A DNA stretch of 64,000 nt, taken from NCBI RefSeq assembly GCF_004123905.1, contig NZ_MZXW01000057.1, positions 91,440 to 155,439 of the forward strand, given 5' to 3'. Of the stretch, positions 28,322 to 37,427 are shown in pieces. The notes beneath the pieces are model-generated. The model was not told the origin of the DNA, did no database searches, and saw only the letters and a list, made by a program, of their open reading frames with translations. This DNA is from Bradyrhizobium betae. GTDB lineage: Bacteria > Pseudomonadota > Alphaproteobacteria > Rhizobiales > Xanthobacteraceae. Position numbers and translations under genes: made by a program. Position 1 is the first letter of the stretch. Every line of letters begins with the position of its first letter.

Positions 28322-29317
28322 ATGGACCGCAGACAATTTCTGACCACGACGGCGGGCCTTGCGCTCGGCACCTTCACGGCCTCAGCACCGGCGATCGCGC
28401 AAGCGAAAACGAAAGTCCGCGTCGGCTATCTGCACACCGTCGCGGTCGACGGCCAGATCTGGACCGGCATGGATCGCGGTTCCTTTGAAAGGCAGGGCCT
28501 CGATCTCGAGCTGCGACAGTTCAACACCGGCCTCGAGATCTTCCAGGCGCTGATCGGCGGCAGCCTCGACGTACTGGCCACCGGCGCCGTGCTCTCGAAC
28601 TTCCCTGCCCGGGGGCAGGGCAAGGTGTTCCTGATCAACGACATTGAGGTCGCGACCGCACAGCTCTGGGTTCGCGGCGACCAGGGCATCAAGTCGTTTG
28701 AGGACCTGAAGGGCAAGCGGATCGCGACCGCGACCGGTACCACCGCGCATGTGTTCCTGGATACCGCGCTTCGCGCCAACAAGGTCGATCCGAAGGAGGT
28801 CGAACTCGTCAACCAGACCATGCCAGCGGCCGTGACCGCCTTTATCTCCGGCGCGGTACCGGCCGTCGCTCTTTGGGTACCCTTCAACGTCACGGTTCGG
28901 GACAAGGTGCCAGGGGCGGTCAAGCTCGCCGATGCGTCAGCCTACTATCCAAAGGCCGCTATCATCGGCGGCTGGGCGGCGGCCAACGATTATTACGAGC
29001 CAAACAAGGAAACGCTGGCGAAGCTGATCCGTGGCTGGGCGGATGCGAATGACTACATTGTCGCGAACAGCACCGAAGCGATGGAGAAGCTGCAGAAGGG
29101 TCACTATAGCCAAACCCCGCTGGCCGACATCAACGAATCGTTCAAGGCCCAGAAGATGTTCACGTCCAGGGAGTGGAAGCGAATGTACTCAGACGGGACG
29201 GTCACCAACTGGCTGCAGCAGTCGACAGATTTCTTCATGGCCAACGCAGGCATCAAGGACTCCACGCCGGCAACCAAATATTTCGATCCCAGTCTGTATC
29301 TAAAAACAATCGTGTGA
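28322..29317 (+). CDS. NitT/TauT-type periplasmic binding protein with Tat signal
   Basis: 331 residues, ATG preceded by GGAGG. N-terminus MDRRQFLTTTAGLALG is a twin-arginine signal cleaved near AIAQA. The mature region (VRVGYLHTVAVDGQIWTGMDRGSFERQGLDLELRQF; GKRIATATGTTAHVFLDTAL) follows the SsuA/ThiY-like fold. Delivers the ligand to the permease/ATPase encoded just upstream. The ligand is unknown; the neighbouring oxidoreductase and enolase-type enzyme should act on it. Confidence 0.9.
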   Translation: MDRRQFLTTTAGLALGTFTASAPAIAQAKTKVRVGYLHTVAVDGQIWTGMDRGSFERQGLDLELRQFNTGLEIFQALIGGSLDVLATGAVLSNFPARGQGKVFLINDIEVATAQLWVRGDQGIKSFEDLKGKRIATATGTTAHVFLDTALRANKVDPKEVELVNQTMPAAVTAFISGAVPAVALWVPFNVTVRDKVPGAVKLADASAYYPKAAIIGGWAAANDYYEPNKETLAKLIRGWADANDYIVANSTEAMEKLQKGHYSQTPLADINESFKAQKMFTSREWKRMYSDGTVTNWLQQSTDFFMANAGIKDSTPATKYFDPSLYLKTIV

Positions 29318-29866
29318 TCTGATCGCGGAAGCTGGCGGCTCCCTTGCGCCGTAGCACCCGCGCTCTCTTCATGTTGAAGAGGCTTTCGTTTCGAAAGCTG
29401 ATCAGTCGATGATATGGGTCCCGTTTAGTTGAAGCGTACTGGCGGCGAACCGCCTCCGTTTGCATGACACTGAGCGATCCTGCGGCTTCATTGGCCCTGC
29501 TCATCACTGTAGGACCGCTGTTGCCCTGTTTCGGCTGTCTCGTTCGAGGCCAAGCAACGCTGCGCCCGCTCGATCTGGAAGTACAAGAACTAGTCAATCG
29601 ACGGCTACATAGTCGCCATCTAGCTTCTGCGGCCGTTCTGCTTAACTCAGGCGAAGTTGATCCGAAACACAGCCGGAGCGCTTCTCGCCGAGCATGCGCC
29701 ACCCGGATTTTGTCGCATATCAACTGCCGCTGACTGATAAGGTTTGCCGACAATCTTTATCAGTCTAGAACCGTCTCCAATTCGGATCGTTACAAGCAAG
29801 CCGACTGATGCCGCGTCCTTAAATTGTCATCAGATGAGGCGCCACCTTCCGCCGCTGCGCTCGTCT
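29318..29866. other. Intergenic stretch, no convincing gene; half copy of the dispersed repeat
   Basis: No open frame here has a ribosome site and protein-like composition. One minus-strand frame runs into the binding-protein gene and is Arg/Ser-rich, as expected of antisense reading. The only clear structure is the half repeat at 29733-29764. Confidence 0.5.
29733..29764. repeat. Half copy of the ACTGATAAG/CTTATCAGT repeat
   Basis: ACTGATAAG at 29733 and TTATCAGT ending at 29764 form a hairpin with a short spacer. The second half of the 70-bp unit, with the CCATTTGCGACCAAA core, is absent here. Confidence 0.7.
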
Positions 29867-29968
29867 TCAGGAGCGGATGGCGTCAATCGCGTGAGCTATT
29901 AGAAACGCAACGCTTGCCGCGATTATGATCACTAAAAACCAACTGATCACGTCCGTCTCCATCAACAT
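29867..29968 (-). CDS. Very small single-span membrane protein (33 aa)
   Basis: Starts ATG 29968 (or the in-frame ATG 29962). The sequence METDVISWFLVIIIAASV continues as a hydrophobic helix and ends AHAIDAIRS: one transmembrane helix with a charged tail. No strong ribosome site is seen. Hydrophobic pattern and clean stop suggest a real membrane microprotein of unknown role. A similar one lies at 59972-60061. Confidence 0.45.
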   Translation of the reverse strand: MLMETDVISWFLVIIIAASVAFLIAHAIDAIRS

Positions 29969-30551
29969 TATGGAGTGAACGCGCTCAAACGCGCACAGTC
30001 AAAAACAAGTCGCCGAAAAGCTTAATTTCAGCGATGGGCTGAGGACTCGAGGCAACTCTTGCGTCCGCAGTCGGTCCTATCGGCGAGATGCCAGTAGCCG
30101 GGTCTCACAACCCACCATGATGGGTCTCGGTGCAGCTCCCCTCTCGCTTGGCAGCAATAGAAGCAGAATTGTTCCGTCCTCGGAACAGAATGCCCGCCAG
30201 GTTGATTTCGGTTCCGCCGAAATTGTGTTTGCAAAAGAGACAAAGTTGGGGCAGAATTTTTGCTACCGGGGCTGGCTGCATATTTCACTTGGTATTTTTG
30301 ACCCGGCTTCATTTGACGACGCGTGGGCCGCAGCGATTTAACCTCCCGCTGCGGCCTTCGCCGCACGGCAGGCCAGCGTGAACCGGCGAGCGCCCCTCAA
30401 GGTAGGCCCTGTCGTTGGCGCCTCAGAGTCGGAGGACCGTGAGAACGGCTCAAGCGTCTCCAGCCGCAGCTTTCCCGTCTGCTCCGCTGATTGAGCTTCG
30501 CAGGAGCGGCTCGCCCTGGGCATTAGCCATTGGGACAGTGGCCCCGAATCG
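29969..30551. other. Intergenic stretch with degenerate repeat, shared motif and a hairpin
   Basis: No confident gene. About 29970-30095 resembles 55380-55480 (GGAGTGAACGCGCTC, then GGGCTGAGGA and TCTTGCGT blocks). About 30268-30308 resembles 60660-60699 (GGGGCTGG...CATATTTCAC...TTTTGACCCGGC). A strong hairpin follows at 30326-30356. Confidence 0.5.
30326..30356. terminator. Strong 10-bp hairpin (terminator-like)
   Basis: GGCCGCAGCG at 30326-30335 pairs perfectly with CGCTGCGGCC at 30347-30356 across an 11-nt loop. No T-run follows, so it may be an RNA 3' end or structured element rather than a classic rho-independent terminator. Confidence 0.45.
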
Positions 30552-30947
30552 ATGCCGATTGCACGAAAGGGGCGGAATCCGCATTATGGTTTTGCTGGGC
30601 GAAGCGGATCTACCGTGGCTCTGAAGAACCCCGACGCTATTGCGGCAGTCGTGACTGCGCTGCGGCTTACTTACGGCGACGAAACGGCACGAGCCATGCT
30701 GGTCGGCGGCATGAGCCTGGCCGCGCTGATAGAGGCGATGTTCTCCGCCTCGGTTGAGCGACGCGATGCCGTTCGATACGTTGCGTCTGCCTTGGACGAC
30801 TTCGCCATCTCGCCGGAACCCGGCCCCGTCTGGCACCTTCGCTACGTTTACGAAAGTCATGGCTCGTTTCGCGTCGTCGATATGGAGATTGCGACGCCAA
30901 CAGGCACGCTGTCCAGTAAAGACGTCCGGCTACGTCTGCCCGTCTAG
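30552..30947 (+). CDS. Hypothetical protein
   Basis: 131 residues from ATG 30552; a GTG at 30615 is an alternative start giving 110 residues (beginning ALKNPDAIAAVVTALRLTYGD). The later part has an orderly mix of helices and strands (AALIEAMFSASVERRDAVRYVASALDDF; VWHLRYVYES). No family recognised. It ends stop-to-stop against the minus-strand gene at 30948, which supports both. Function unknown. Confidence 0.5.
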   Translation: MPIARKGRNPHYGFAGRSGSTVALKNPDAIAAVVTALRLTYGDETARAMLVGGMSLAALIEAMFSASVERRDAVRYVASALDDFAISPEPGPVWHLRYVYESHGSFRVVDMEIATPTGTLSSKDVRLRLPV

Positions 30948-31172
30948 CTACCTTGCCACTTCTGCAATGTGACCAGTGCTGTCGACGATTAGCGAGCGCG
31001 CGGTACCTTCTCTGACGGCCTTGTAAGTCTTGATCTTTCCGGCCGGCACCTCCTGGATCTGCGAGTAGCCTGCGGCGCGAAGCTTGGCGATGATCTCCTC
31101 CGGCGTCAGGCTGAGCGCGGACGAGGATCCCCAGACCAGTACGAGGGCAGCCATTACGAACGATCGCAGCAC
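30948..31172 (-). CDS. Small exported protein with PepSY-like region
   Basis: 74 residues if started at GTG 31172, which has AGGAGGG immediately upstream; an ATG at 31199 would add nine residues. Signal peptide LRSFVMAALVLVWGSSSALS, then LTPEEIIAKLRAAGYSQI...GTARSLIVDSTGHI, which resembles the short PepSY fold of periplasmic proteins. Probably secreted to the periplasm; role unknown. Confidence 0.6.
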   Translation of the reverse strand: MLRSFVMAALVLVWGSSSALSLTPEEIIAKLRAAGYSQIQEVPAGKIKTYKAVREGTARSLIVDSTGHIAEVAR

Positions 31173-31216
31173 TTGCCCTCCTTGCGCGCACGCCGTCATC
31201 GGGTTGACTCCTTATC

Positions 31217-31429
31217 CTAGCCGCCGACCGGCCCCGACAACGTCTCCAGTCCCGCCTCTATTGCCGCGATGTCCTGCTCGATTTGCGCAATCGACAACCT
31301 GCAGTCAAAGCCCACCCAGGCCTTCAGGTCTCCGGCAAGTCGCCGGCGATGGATCCTCAGCTCTTCAAGCGACTGGCGGTCTTTCACTCTTGCGTAGCCA
31401 TCCACAATCAACTCAATCGCACTCGACAT
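31217..31429 (-). CDS. Hypothetical small helical protein
   Basis: 70 residues from ATG 31429 with GGAG seven bases upstream. Charged, helix-forming sequence (AIELIVDGYARVKDRQSLEELRIHRRRLAGDL...IAQIEQDIAAIEAGLETL), possibly a short coiled coil. No family recognised. Co-directional with the exported protein at 30948, 44 bp ahead of it. Confidence 0.6.
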   Translation of the reverse strand: MSSAIELIVDGYARVKDRQSLEELRIHRRRLAGDLKAWVGFDCRLSIAQIEQDIAAIEAGLETLSGPVGG

Positions 31430-31777
31430 GACGCTACTCCACAAAAACATTCTGATTTAATCGAATAAAGCTTAGTGCAAGCCGCCCGTTCGGCGCAACT
31501 TGTGCGCTGGCTTTGTACAAAATGGCCGCTCCGCCGGCTTACGCTTCAGCCAATGGGGCGGCTGGGGAACAACAAGAGCCAGAGAGCCCCTCGAATGTCC
31601 AACCAGGCCGTCGTCAAAATCGGTCAAGATCATTGACGGGTTGGCATTGCACTCAGCGTTCAACGGCAAATTCTTCGAAAACGGTTGAGCACAGGGTTTT
31701 AGTTTCTTCTAGCTTTTCCCGAACGGGGGCGTCAAACTTGCGTCCATTGAGAACGTAATTTTTTCAGGGACATTGCG
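31430..31777. other. Intergenic stretch without a recognised gene
   Basis: 348 bp between divergent small genes. No frame shows a plausible start with ribosome site; AT-richer than the catabolic islands, as expected for promoters of the flanking genes. Confidence 0.5.
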
Positions 31778-32074
31778 ATGGGAAAACCTGCCGTTTCCCG
31801 TGATGCCTTCCGGGGACTATTCGCTTTCTATGCGGCGAAGGCTCATAAGCCCGAGGCCGAACATTCCCTTTTGCGGATGTTCGGATCTGCGGACGATATA
31901 CCCGATGCTTTGCTGCAGCAGTGGTCGGACAGAGCTGAGTTGCTCGGCTCCGAAACCGTTGGCCGCGTAATGGATCCACACGTCCGTCAAATCACGAACG
32001 GCAATGCACAATACGACCATGCCAGCGACTTTCTCCACACGCTGCTGAGAGACCTCGGGCGGAAAATGCAGTGA
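31778..32074 (+). CDS. Hypothetical protein (98 aa)
   Basis: 98 residues, ATG preceded by AGGGA. Globular, mostly helical composition (DAFRGLFAFYAAKAHKPEAEHSLLRMFGSADDIPDALLQQWSDRAELL). No signal or membrane segment. I do not recognise the family; no neighbour suggests a role. Confidence 0.6.
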   Translation: MGKPAVSRDAFRGLFAFYAAKAHKPEAEHSLLRMFGSADDIPDALLQQWSDRAELLGSETVGRVMDPHVRQITNGNAQYDHASDFLHTLLRDLGRKMQ

Positions 32075-32451
32075 TCGAACCGCCACGCCATTGGCGCTTA
32101 TCAGACGCATAGACTTCGCAGCTTGTTTCCGGCGTTTTCGAACGACTTGGACTTCATAAAAGACCTTCTGGCCTTCAGCCAAGCCCGATGAACCGGCGCG
32201 CTGCACTGCGCTAGGCTCTACCGCCGTCATCGGGTTGGATGAAGCCGACCCACGCCCATTAAACCACTGCAGTGTGTCCGCTGCCAGCTAGGTGTGATCG
32301 CAAAGGCCGTGTGATATAGTTCACAGATGGGCAAGAAAAGCTCGCTACCATGGAGAGAGCGGCGGAGATGCTCCGGCCTGCTGTTGCCCGGTCGTCTGCC
32401 CATCCGGCTTGATGATGAATTGTTGTCTCGGTAGCGGAAAAGGCGGCGACG
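32075..32451. other. Intergenic stretch without a recognised gene
   Basis: 377 bp. The minus-strand frame crossing it also crosses the gene at 31778 and has antisense-like composition. Nothing else supported. Confidence 0.5.
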
Positions 32452-32649
32452 ATGATTGACGACGATTTAGTCCGGGCACATCGCAACAATATTCAACGCT
32501 ATCACCTCTTATTGCATACCACTCTGACGGACTTCGAGCGGCAGTATGTCGAAAGACGTCCGAGCGAGGAGCAATCGAAGCTGGATAGGCTAACGACTCG
32601 TGCTCAAGCAGAGCGAGACGGCCAAGCGGCTACAGATCACGCAGGGTAG
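32452..32649 (+). CDS. Hypothetical small protein (65 aa)
   Basis: Starts ATG 32452 behind AAGGCGGCG. Sequence MIDDDLVRAHRNNIQRYHLLL followed by a charged helical tail (TDFERQYVERRPSEEQSKLDRLTTRAQ). Soluble; no family recognised. Composition is protein-like rather than antisense. Confidence 0.5.
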   Translation: MIDDDLVRAHRNNIQRYHLLLHTTLTDFERQYVERRPSEEQSKLDRLTTRAQAERDGQAATDHAG

Positions 32650-32828
32650 GACACCCGATGGAGCACACGGCTTGCTGTTAAGGGCTGCGGCAGAAAGGCT
32701 TGTGCGAGCAGCTGCGCAGCTTCAGCATTCGGAGCCGAGAGACAACTAGCCGAAGCACGGCAGCACCACCTAAACACTTGCACTCGCCCTTCGGTTGCGG
32801 TTGGATCGTCTTTTTAGGATTTGATCCA

Positions 32829-33277
32829 ATGGCAATTCAATTGCTTGTGGCGAAGGTTCTCAGGGACGAGCTATCTTTAAGGGGCATGCAATCATTAAGC
32901 GTTGAAGATTCCGAGGCGATTGCTGCTCGCATCTTCGAGCGGATCACTGAGCTCGAGCTGGAACTTGCCGCCCGGGGGTTCAACATCCCGCGAGCGGCGA
33001 TGATAGACCAACATGACGAGCCGAGCGTCATGTCCGTTTACGATCCGCTATTGAGGGAGCTGGTGCGCACAAGGGCGCAAACTATTCGGCTCACGTTCTC
33101 GGAAATCGAGGGAATTCTTGGGAGGCCGTTACCGCCGTCAGCTTACAAGTTCAGTGCCTGGTGGGGAAATGAGAGTTCGCGCAAAGCTGGCACACGCAGG
33201 CGATGGCGTGGCTGCAGGCAGGCTTCACGGCCAGAGTTTCACTGAAACAGCGGGCAGTGGAATTCCATCGAGCCTAA
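32829..33277 (+). pseudogene. DUF7662-like gene interrupted by a frameshift
   Basis: Frame from ATG 32829 encodes an N-terminal helical part (LLVAKVLRDELSLRG...ARIFERITELELELAARG) and then YDPLLRELVRTRAQTIRLTFSEIEGILGRPLPPSAYKFSAWWGNESS, the pattern of DUF7662 proteins. After about 33185 this frame degrades to RKAGTRRRWRGCRQ and stops at 33245. The +2 (equivalently -1) frame continues the family sensibly (WHTQAMAWLQAGFTARVSLKQRAVEFHRA) to a TAA at 33275. A one-base loss or two-base gain near 33181-33188 explains it. Confidence 0.65.
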
Positions 33278-33820
33278 AGGCTTGTACGTCGCGCCACCTT
33301 AGTGTTGCGGCTTTCCCGCGCGTCCCGGCAGCGTCAGTCCACGGAGAATCAATCCGAACGCGGCGGCCTGTTCTACCCTCTCCTCGCGGTCCTCGGCTCT
33401 TCTTATCCTCCAAGGCTGCGTCGATGAAAAGGAGGTCCAGAATTGCATTCTTTGAGACAAAATAGCTACCATTCGAACGCCCCAGTGCTTGGGTTATCGC
33501 TCAAGCCGAATAGCGGCCTACTGGGCAGACGACGAAGAGGTTCACCGTACTGCCGATTTCAAGTGCCAAATCGATCAGGGCAGCACTCCGAAATCAATAA
33601 GCCAATACACCTAGGTGGCACCGGACAGATCACGCAACACTCTTCAACACCAAGGTTGTGGTTGCAATGGACGAGACCGCTGTGGCGTCGCCGCATGAGC
33701 GTGGCTCGAATTTTAGCCCGGGGAAAGGCGTACGTCCGAGCTCCTCGCCTCTGCGGGGCGACGCCTGGGGCGCGTCCGCGGTGAATGGCGCTCGCCGAGG
33801 TCCTATAGTCGGCACCGTCA
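33278..33820. other. Intergenic stretch without a recognised gene
   Basis: 543 bp with only Arg/Pro/Ser-rich open frames lacking ribosome sites. No repeat or hairpin stood out. Confidence 0.5.
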
Positions 33821-34315
33821 TCAGTTCAGCTTGAAAAACGTCTGCCCTAGCCGCTCCTTGAGCGTTTCCAGTAACGACAGTCTTGTATCAGGCGCCGCAG
33901 CTTGCGCTCCCGTTGCGGGTGCGGGAATAATATTCAACGGTTTCGCTGTTCGGCGGTTAGAGGCTTTTTTCCCAGATTCGCCTTTTGCCGCATGCTTCGG
34001 CTTCAAGACCTCGCCGCCTGATCTCGGAGTGACCGGCTTTCCGGCGACGTCAAGTTCGGAGAATGCGCTCTGCAGAGGCCGAGCAGATTGCACCAACGTC
34101 GTCGATGTAGAAGGACTGATGTTCGACGGAGCCACAAGCGTCGGCAAACTGGTATCGATTATTACCCGTTCAGGTGCCTGCTCAACTGAGCTGATCCTTA
34201 TGGACGGTCGCTCTACGTCACTGTTCCCTGGGCCCAGCGCCTGCTGCGGCAGGCACCAGCCGATTCCGATCATCAACAGGACGAGAGCGCTGCCGACGAA
34301 TCCGAAGTATTTCAT
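33821..34315 (-). CDS. Hypothetical membrane-anchored protein with disordered tail
   Basis: 164 residues from the second in-frame ATG (34315; another lies three codons earlier). N-terminal transmembrane or signal-anchor helix (MKYFGFVGSALVLLMIGIGWCL), then a long Ser/Pro/Lys/Ala-rich low-complexity stretch and a short C-terminal helix (LSLLETLKERLGQTFFKLN). Probably anchored in the inner membrane with a periplasmic tail. No family recognised. Confidence 0.65.
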   Translation of the reverse strand: MKYFGFVGSALVLLMIGIGWCLPQQALGPGNSDVERPSIRISSVEQAPERVIIDTSLPTLVAPSNISPSTSTTLVQSARPLQSAFSELDVAGKPVTPRSGGEVLKPKHAAKGESGKKASNRRTAKPLNIIPAPATGAQAAAPDTRLSLLETLKERLGQTFFKLN

Positions 34316-34432
34316 CAAAGGCACAGGCCGCCTCCGTTTGGGGACGACCTTGCGGCCTCGTTTGTTAGCAAAAAGCTAAAGGTAGATTAAAACGGAAGAC
34401 ATGGTTACTACGCACGTTGCGATGCAAAGTGG

Positions 34433-34660
34433 CTATCTCGCGGGCGTCCGTGACTTCGATGCTGCGTCGTAGATCTCGATCTTCAGCATCGGATACTTGG
34501 CCAACAATTCAAGGGCCGCTTTAGTCGCGGCGTCCTGATCAAGAAATTCAGTCTTGAAGCGACCATCGACGAGCATCGCAAAGCCGGTGGCCGGCGCGAG
34601 GTCAGCACGCCGAACTTGGTTTGGTTGCGGACGTTCCAGGTGAAGGGTTGTTTTGTTCAT
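34433..34660 (-). CDS. Hypothetical small protein (75 aa)
   Basis: ATG 34660 directly behind AAGGA. After a polar N-terminus it shows FAMLVDGRFKTEFLDQDAATKAALELLAKYPMLKIEIYDAASK, a strand-helix-strand pattern suggesting a small alpha/beta fold. No family recognised. Confidence 0.65.
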   Translation of the reverse strand: MNKTTLHLERPQPNQVRRADLAPATGFAMLVDGRFKTEFLDQDAATKAALELLAKYPMLKIEIYDAASKSRTPAR

Positions 34661-34914
34661 TCCTTACCTATCCGGCTGGAGAACGCCCTTGCTGCTGAGG
34701 CTCTCGCAAATCGCCGAATTGAATGCCTGGGGTTTCCCAACCGGCGTAAGCACAGAACAAGAGAACAGAGATTCGAAATGCAATCGACATGCCGCCCGCC
34801 TTTTCTTGTTGGTGAGGACGGTACAAGCAACGTCTTACGGCCAGCTTAGGAGAAAGGGTTTGCGCAAGGTATACGCCTGATCAAAAGTGCGAGGCTGGTT
34901 TGCCGAAGCCCCCG

Positions 34915-35421
34915 TCACATTTCTGTCGGTGACCGCACCGATTCAGCATTCATGAATGAATTCGCTATCGTGACCAGGTGTACTGCGGCGGTGCCCAGCT
35001 GCTCCATTTCCTTGTCAGCAGTGTAGGCTGAAGCCGCTCGTCGATAGGCGATTGCAACGGTTGCGTATGCATCCGTGATCAGTACAGCTGAATGGTCGTG
35101 CGCATCCTTGGCTTTCCGATCACGTGCTTGGACGACTTTTGTTGCCGCCTGAGCGGTTAATTCAGCAAGCTTCTCGTTACTTAAGCTCGGATCATCAATA
35201 CCAGGCTGACATGCAGAAGCCGCGCCGGCGATGGCCTGATAGTATTGGCGCTTTTGCCACTCATTGGCCGTCAGGTAACTCTGCAGCAGGCGGCGAGCCC
35301 TCGTTTCAAGCTGCTTTCGATCGCTTCGGATCTTTTGATGATCTGAGCTAAGCCAGCGGAGCATCGTCTGCCTATTCACTTCGGCGCCTAACGCAAAGAT
35401 CAAGGGGCTATAGAGTTCCAT
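34915..35421 (-). CDS. Hypothetical protein (168 aa)
   Basis: Helical protein (RSDRKQLETRARRLLQSYLTANEWQKRQYYQAIAGAASACQPG; AAYRRAASAYTADKEMEQLGTAAVHLVTIANSFMN). No signal peptide or transmembrane helix of normal length. Protein-like composition and a clean start support it. Family not recognised. Confidence 0.6.
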   Translation of the reverse strand: MELYSPLIFALGAEVNRQTMLRWLSSDHQKIRSDRKQLETRARRLLQSYLTANEWQKRQYYQAIAGAASACQPGIDDPSLSNEKLAELTAQAATKVVQARDRKAKDAHDHSAVLITDAYATVAIAYRRAASAYTADKEMEQLGTAAVHLVTIANSFMNAESVRSPTEM

Positions 35422-35517
35422 CAGCGCACTTGAGCTCGTTCGCCCAGCGCCCTCGGGAAATGTTGAAGTCGATTACAGCCTGCAGGTCTAGCGAATGAGA
35501 ACGAATTCTACGACGAA

Positions 35518-36117
35518 TCAAGTGAGGGGAAAGAGGGAGTTGAGCGCAGGTCGAAAGTAATTTGCCTCCATGTTGCTTTGTCCGCCCTGCGAAGGATGCG
35601 TGCCGTCAGGGTATAAAGCTTGGTTTGCGGCAGCGGAGTCAGGGCCCCAGGTCGGATCGGCAGCCCAATCGACAACAAAGTCGCACTTTCCTTCACTCGG
35701 AAAACGTCGCAGACCCCCATCGGCGGTGGCCCGATTAACATTGAAGAGACCTTCGTTACGAGGATTGTGAGTGCTGATTCCGAGCTGCACGATTTTGCGT
35801 GAGGATTTAATTGCATCCTGGAAAGTGGCCAAGTACCCTGCAAATGCAGCAAGCCACGCTGAAGCGTCAGTCGAACGAAGATCGTTTTGTCCGGCCTGAA
35901 CGAACAGGATGTTCGGGACATCTTTGAATGCGGCGATCACTGACGGTTGTCGGCCGAGCATATCTGCAAGAAGAGCACCATCCGTCGCAAAGCATTGCTG
36001 ACTAGTCTCATGGACAGCGTTTGGTAGGTAGAGGGTGTGGTACGATATCGTCCTAGCCCCGCCATTATCGACACTGGAGCTTGAACCTTCGACGATGAGG
36101 TGACGCATCAGAGGCAT
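35518..36117 (-). CDS. SGNH/GDSL-like hydrolase with altered block I
   Basis: 199 residues from ATG 36117 with GGGAGA nine bases upstream. Fold landmarks: block I as VEGSSSSV (normally GDS, here GSS), block II G in TDGALLADMLGR, block III GQND near residue 77, and block V DGTHPS near residue 170 carrying the catalytic Asp-His. The nucleophile Ser may be retained, but the conserved Asp before it is replaced. Likely an esterase/lipase-fold protein; activity uncertain. No signal peptide. Confidence 0.65.
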   Translation of the reverse strand: MPLMRHLIVEGSSSSVDNGGARTISYHTLYLPNAVHETSQQCFATDGALLADMLGRQPSVIAAFKDVPNILFVQAGQNDLRSTDASAWLAAFAGYLATFQDAIKSSRKIVQLGISTHNPRNEGLFNVNRATADGGLRRFPSEGKCDFVVDWAADPTWGPDSAAANQALYPDGTHPSQGGQSNMEANYFRPALNSLFPLT

Positions 36118-36338
36118 TCACGTCGTCTCCCAGTTGCAGATCATCAGCGCAGCTGTACCAAGAGCATTTCGTCCCTACCTAGCTGCTCGGCGGAAGTGCA
36201 TGGCGCCCCGCGCTGGTTGCAGAATCCGATCATGCTCCCCCCAAGTAATCTGATTCAGCGCCTTGTTGTCCTGGTGCGACTTCCATTTGGAACGGGATCG
36301 AGGTGGGGCGTTTGTTCCTTGCAGCATAGGAGTTCAGA

Positions 36339-36698
36339 ATGAGATCTTCCAGATTTCTCTTGGTAGCGGCGCTCGTTTTGACCAGCACCTCGGCTTTGGC
36401 GCAAGCTGGCGGAGGTGGTTCAGGTGGAGCTTCGGGAGGAGGAACAAGCTCAGGCAGCGCAGCGGCCGGCTCGATGTCGAGCAGTGGCACCGCGAACGGT
36501 ACGGGTGGTTCGCCCGGACCTAACACGAGCAACGCTCTCAACCATCAAACCACGGGAAATCGGCTGGGCGATCCGGCTAGGAATGAGAACAATGGCTCTT
36601 CAACCCCCGCCAGCGGCTACGTCAACGATCCTACGATGAACAAGGCTGTGCAGGATTTGGGTAATACGAATACTGGTATTGTAGCGCCTACGCGCTAG
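36339..36698 (+). CDS. Secreted Gly/Ser-rich low-complexity protein
   Basis: 119 residues, ATG behind AGGAG. Sec signal peptide MRSSRFLLVAALVLTSTSALAQA, then a Gly/Ser/Ala-rich stretch (residues 23-60) and an Asn/Gly/Pro-rich part ending NKAVQDLGNTNTGIVAPTR. Probably exported and disordered; perhaps an envelope-associated protein. No family recognised. Confidence 0.7.
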   Translation: MRSSRFLLVAALVLTSTSALAQAGGGGSGGASGGGTSSGSAAAGSMSSSGTANGTGGSPGPNTSNALNHQTTGNRLGDPARNENNGSSTPASGYVNDPTMNKAVQDLGNTNTGIVAPTR

Positions 36699-37427
36699 GC
36701 CTCCGCCACCGGCGGGCGCCCCACATGAGCGCCCTGGTTGGAATTAGAACGGCTACCGCACGCCACGACGTGAAGACTATGCGGCGCGGCCCGAACGGGT
36801 TTAGCCAGACGGGCCCTTGGACTGATAAGCTTTTGCATAGAACCTTATCGGTTGGAGAACTGAGGCCCATTTGCGACCAAACCTTATAGGTCGAGGCAAA
36901 AACGACGTAAGGCGCAGCACCTGAGCCGTAAAGCCCTGAAGGTTCGGTGCGTTCGGTCCAGGGTGGTCTTGTCAACCCGGTTGATATAGCTACCCTTCTT
37001 CGAACGGGGCGCAGGCAATCTACCGTCTTAGGCACGGTCTTTTTTGCGGCCTCATGACGGCACCGAACGCGACGCCGTCCGCGCAAGGTTGAGGCTAATC
37101 GCTGCCCAAAGCGCACATTGTGCCAGAGGAGATCAGGCCTGCAATGTCACTCCGGGAACCGGCTGTTGAACGCGTTCGTTCGGCAGCGCCGACTTACCTT
37201 TGAGGCTGCTCGGCGATCTGAAGGGCTTGGAGAGGATGACCCGGAAACGCGTCTGATCCGCCTCTATAGTCAGTCCTTACGCTTCGCATCTCCTTCTGAC
37301 GCTCGGTATTACGCTTCTCTGCCCAGAAATCCCGCAGCCATTGCCTAGCGGGGGTGCTGGTCAAGCCGAACGAATTCAGCTAACGTGCATGCCAGATCTT
37401 GTTCTCTGCATACATCGAGCTTCGCCC
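36699..37427. other. Intergenic stretch carrying a dispersed repeat and its extension
   Basis: No confident gene. Holds repeat copy 36821-36891. The stretch about 36941-37027 matches 54676-54763 in patches (GTCAACC..G.TTGA.AT.GCT, GCAATCTAC.GTC), so the two loci share about 220 bp of mosaic similarity. Confidence 0.55.
36821..36891. repeat. 70-bp dispersed repeat, diverged copy
   Basis: ACTGATAAG at 36821, CTTATCGGT at 36844 and CTTATAGGT at 36883, with the conserved CCATTTGCGACCAAACCTTAT core. Both downstream boxes carry A-to-G type changes, so this copy is older than those at 4143 and 54553. Confidence 0.8.

Noticed and set aside
29253..29753. Minus-strand 166-residue frame
   Set aside because: Overlaps the 3' end of the NitT/TauT receptor gene, Arg/Ser-rich, no ribosome site.
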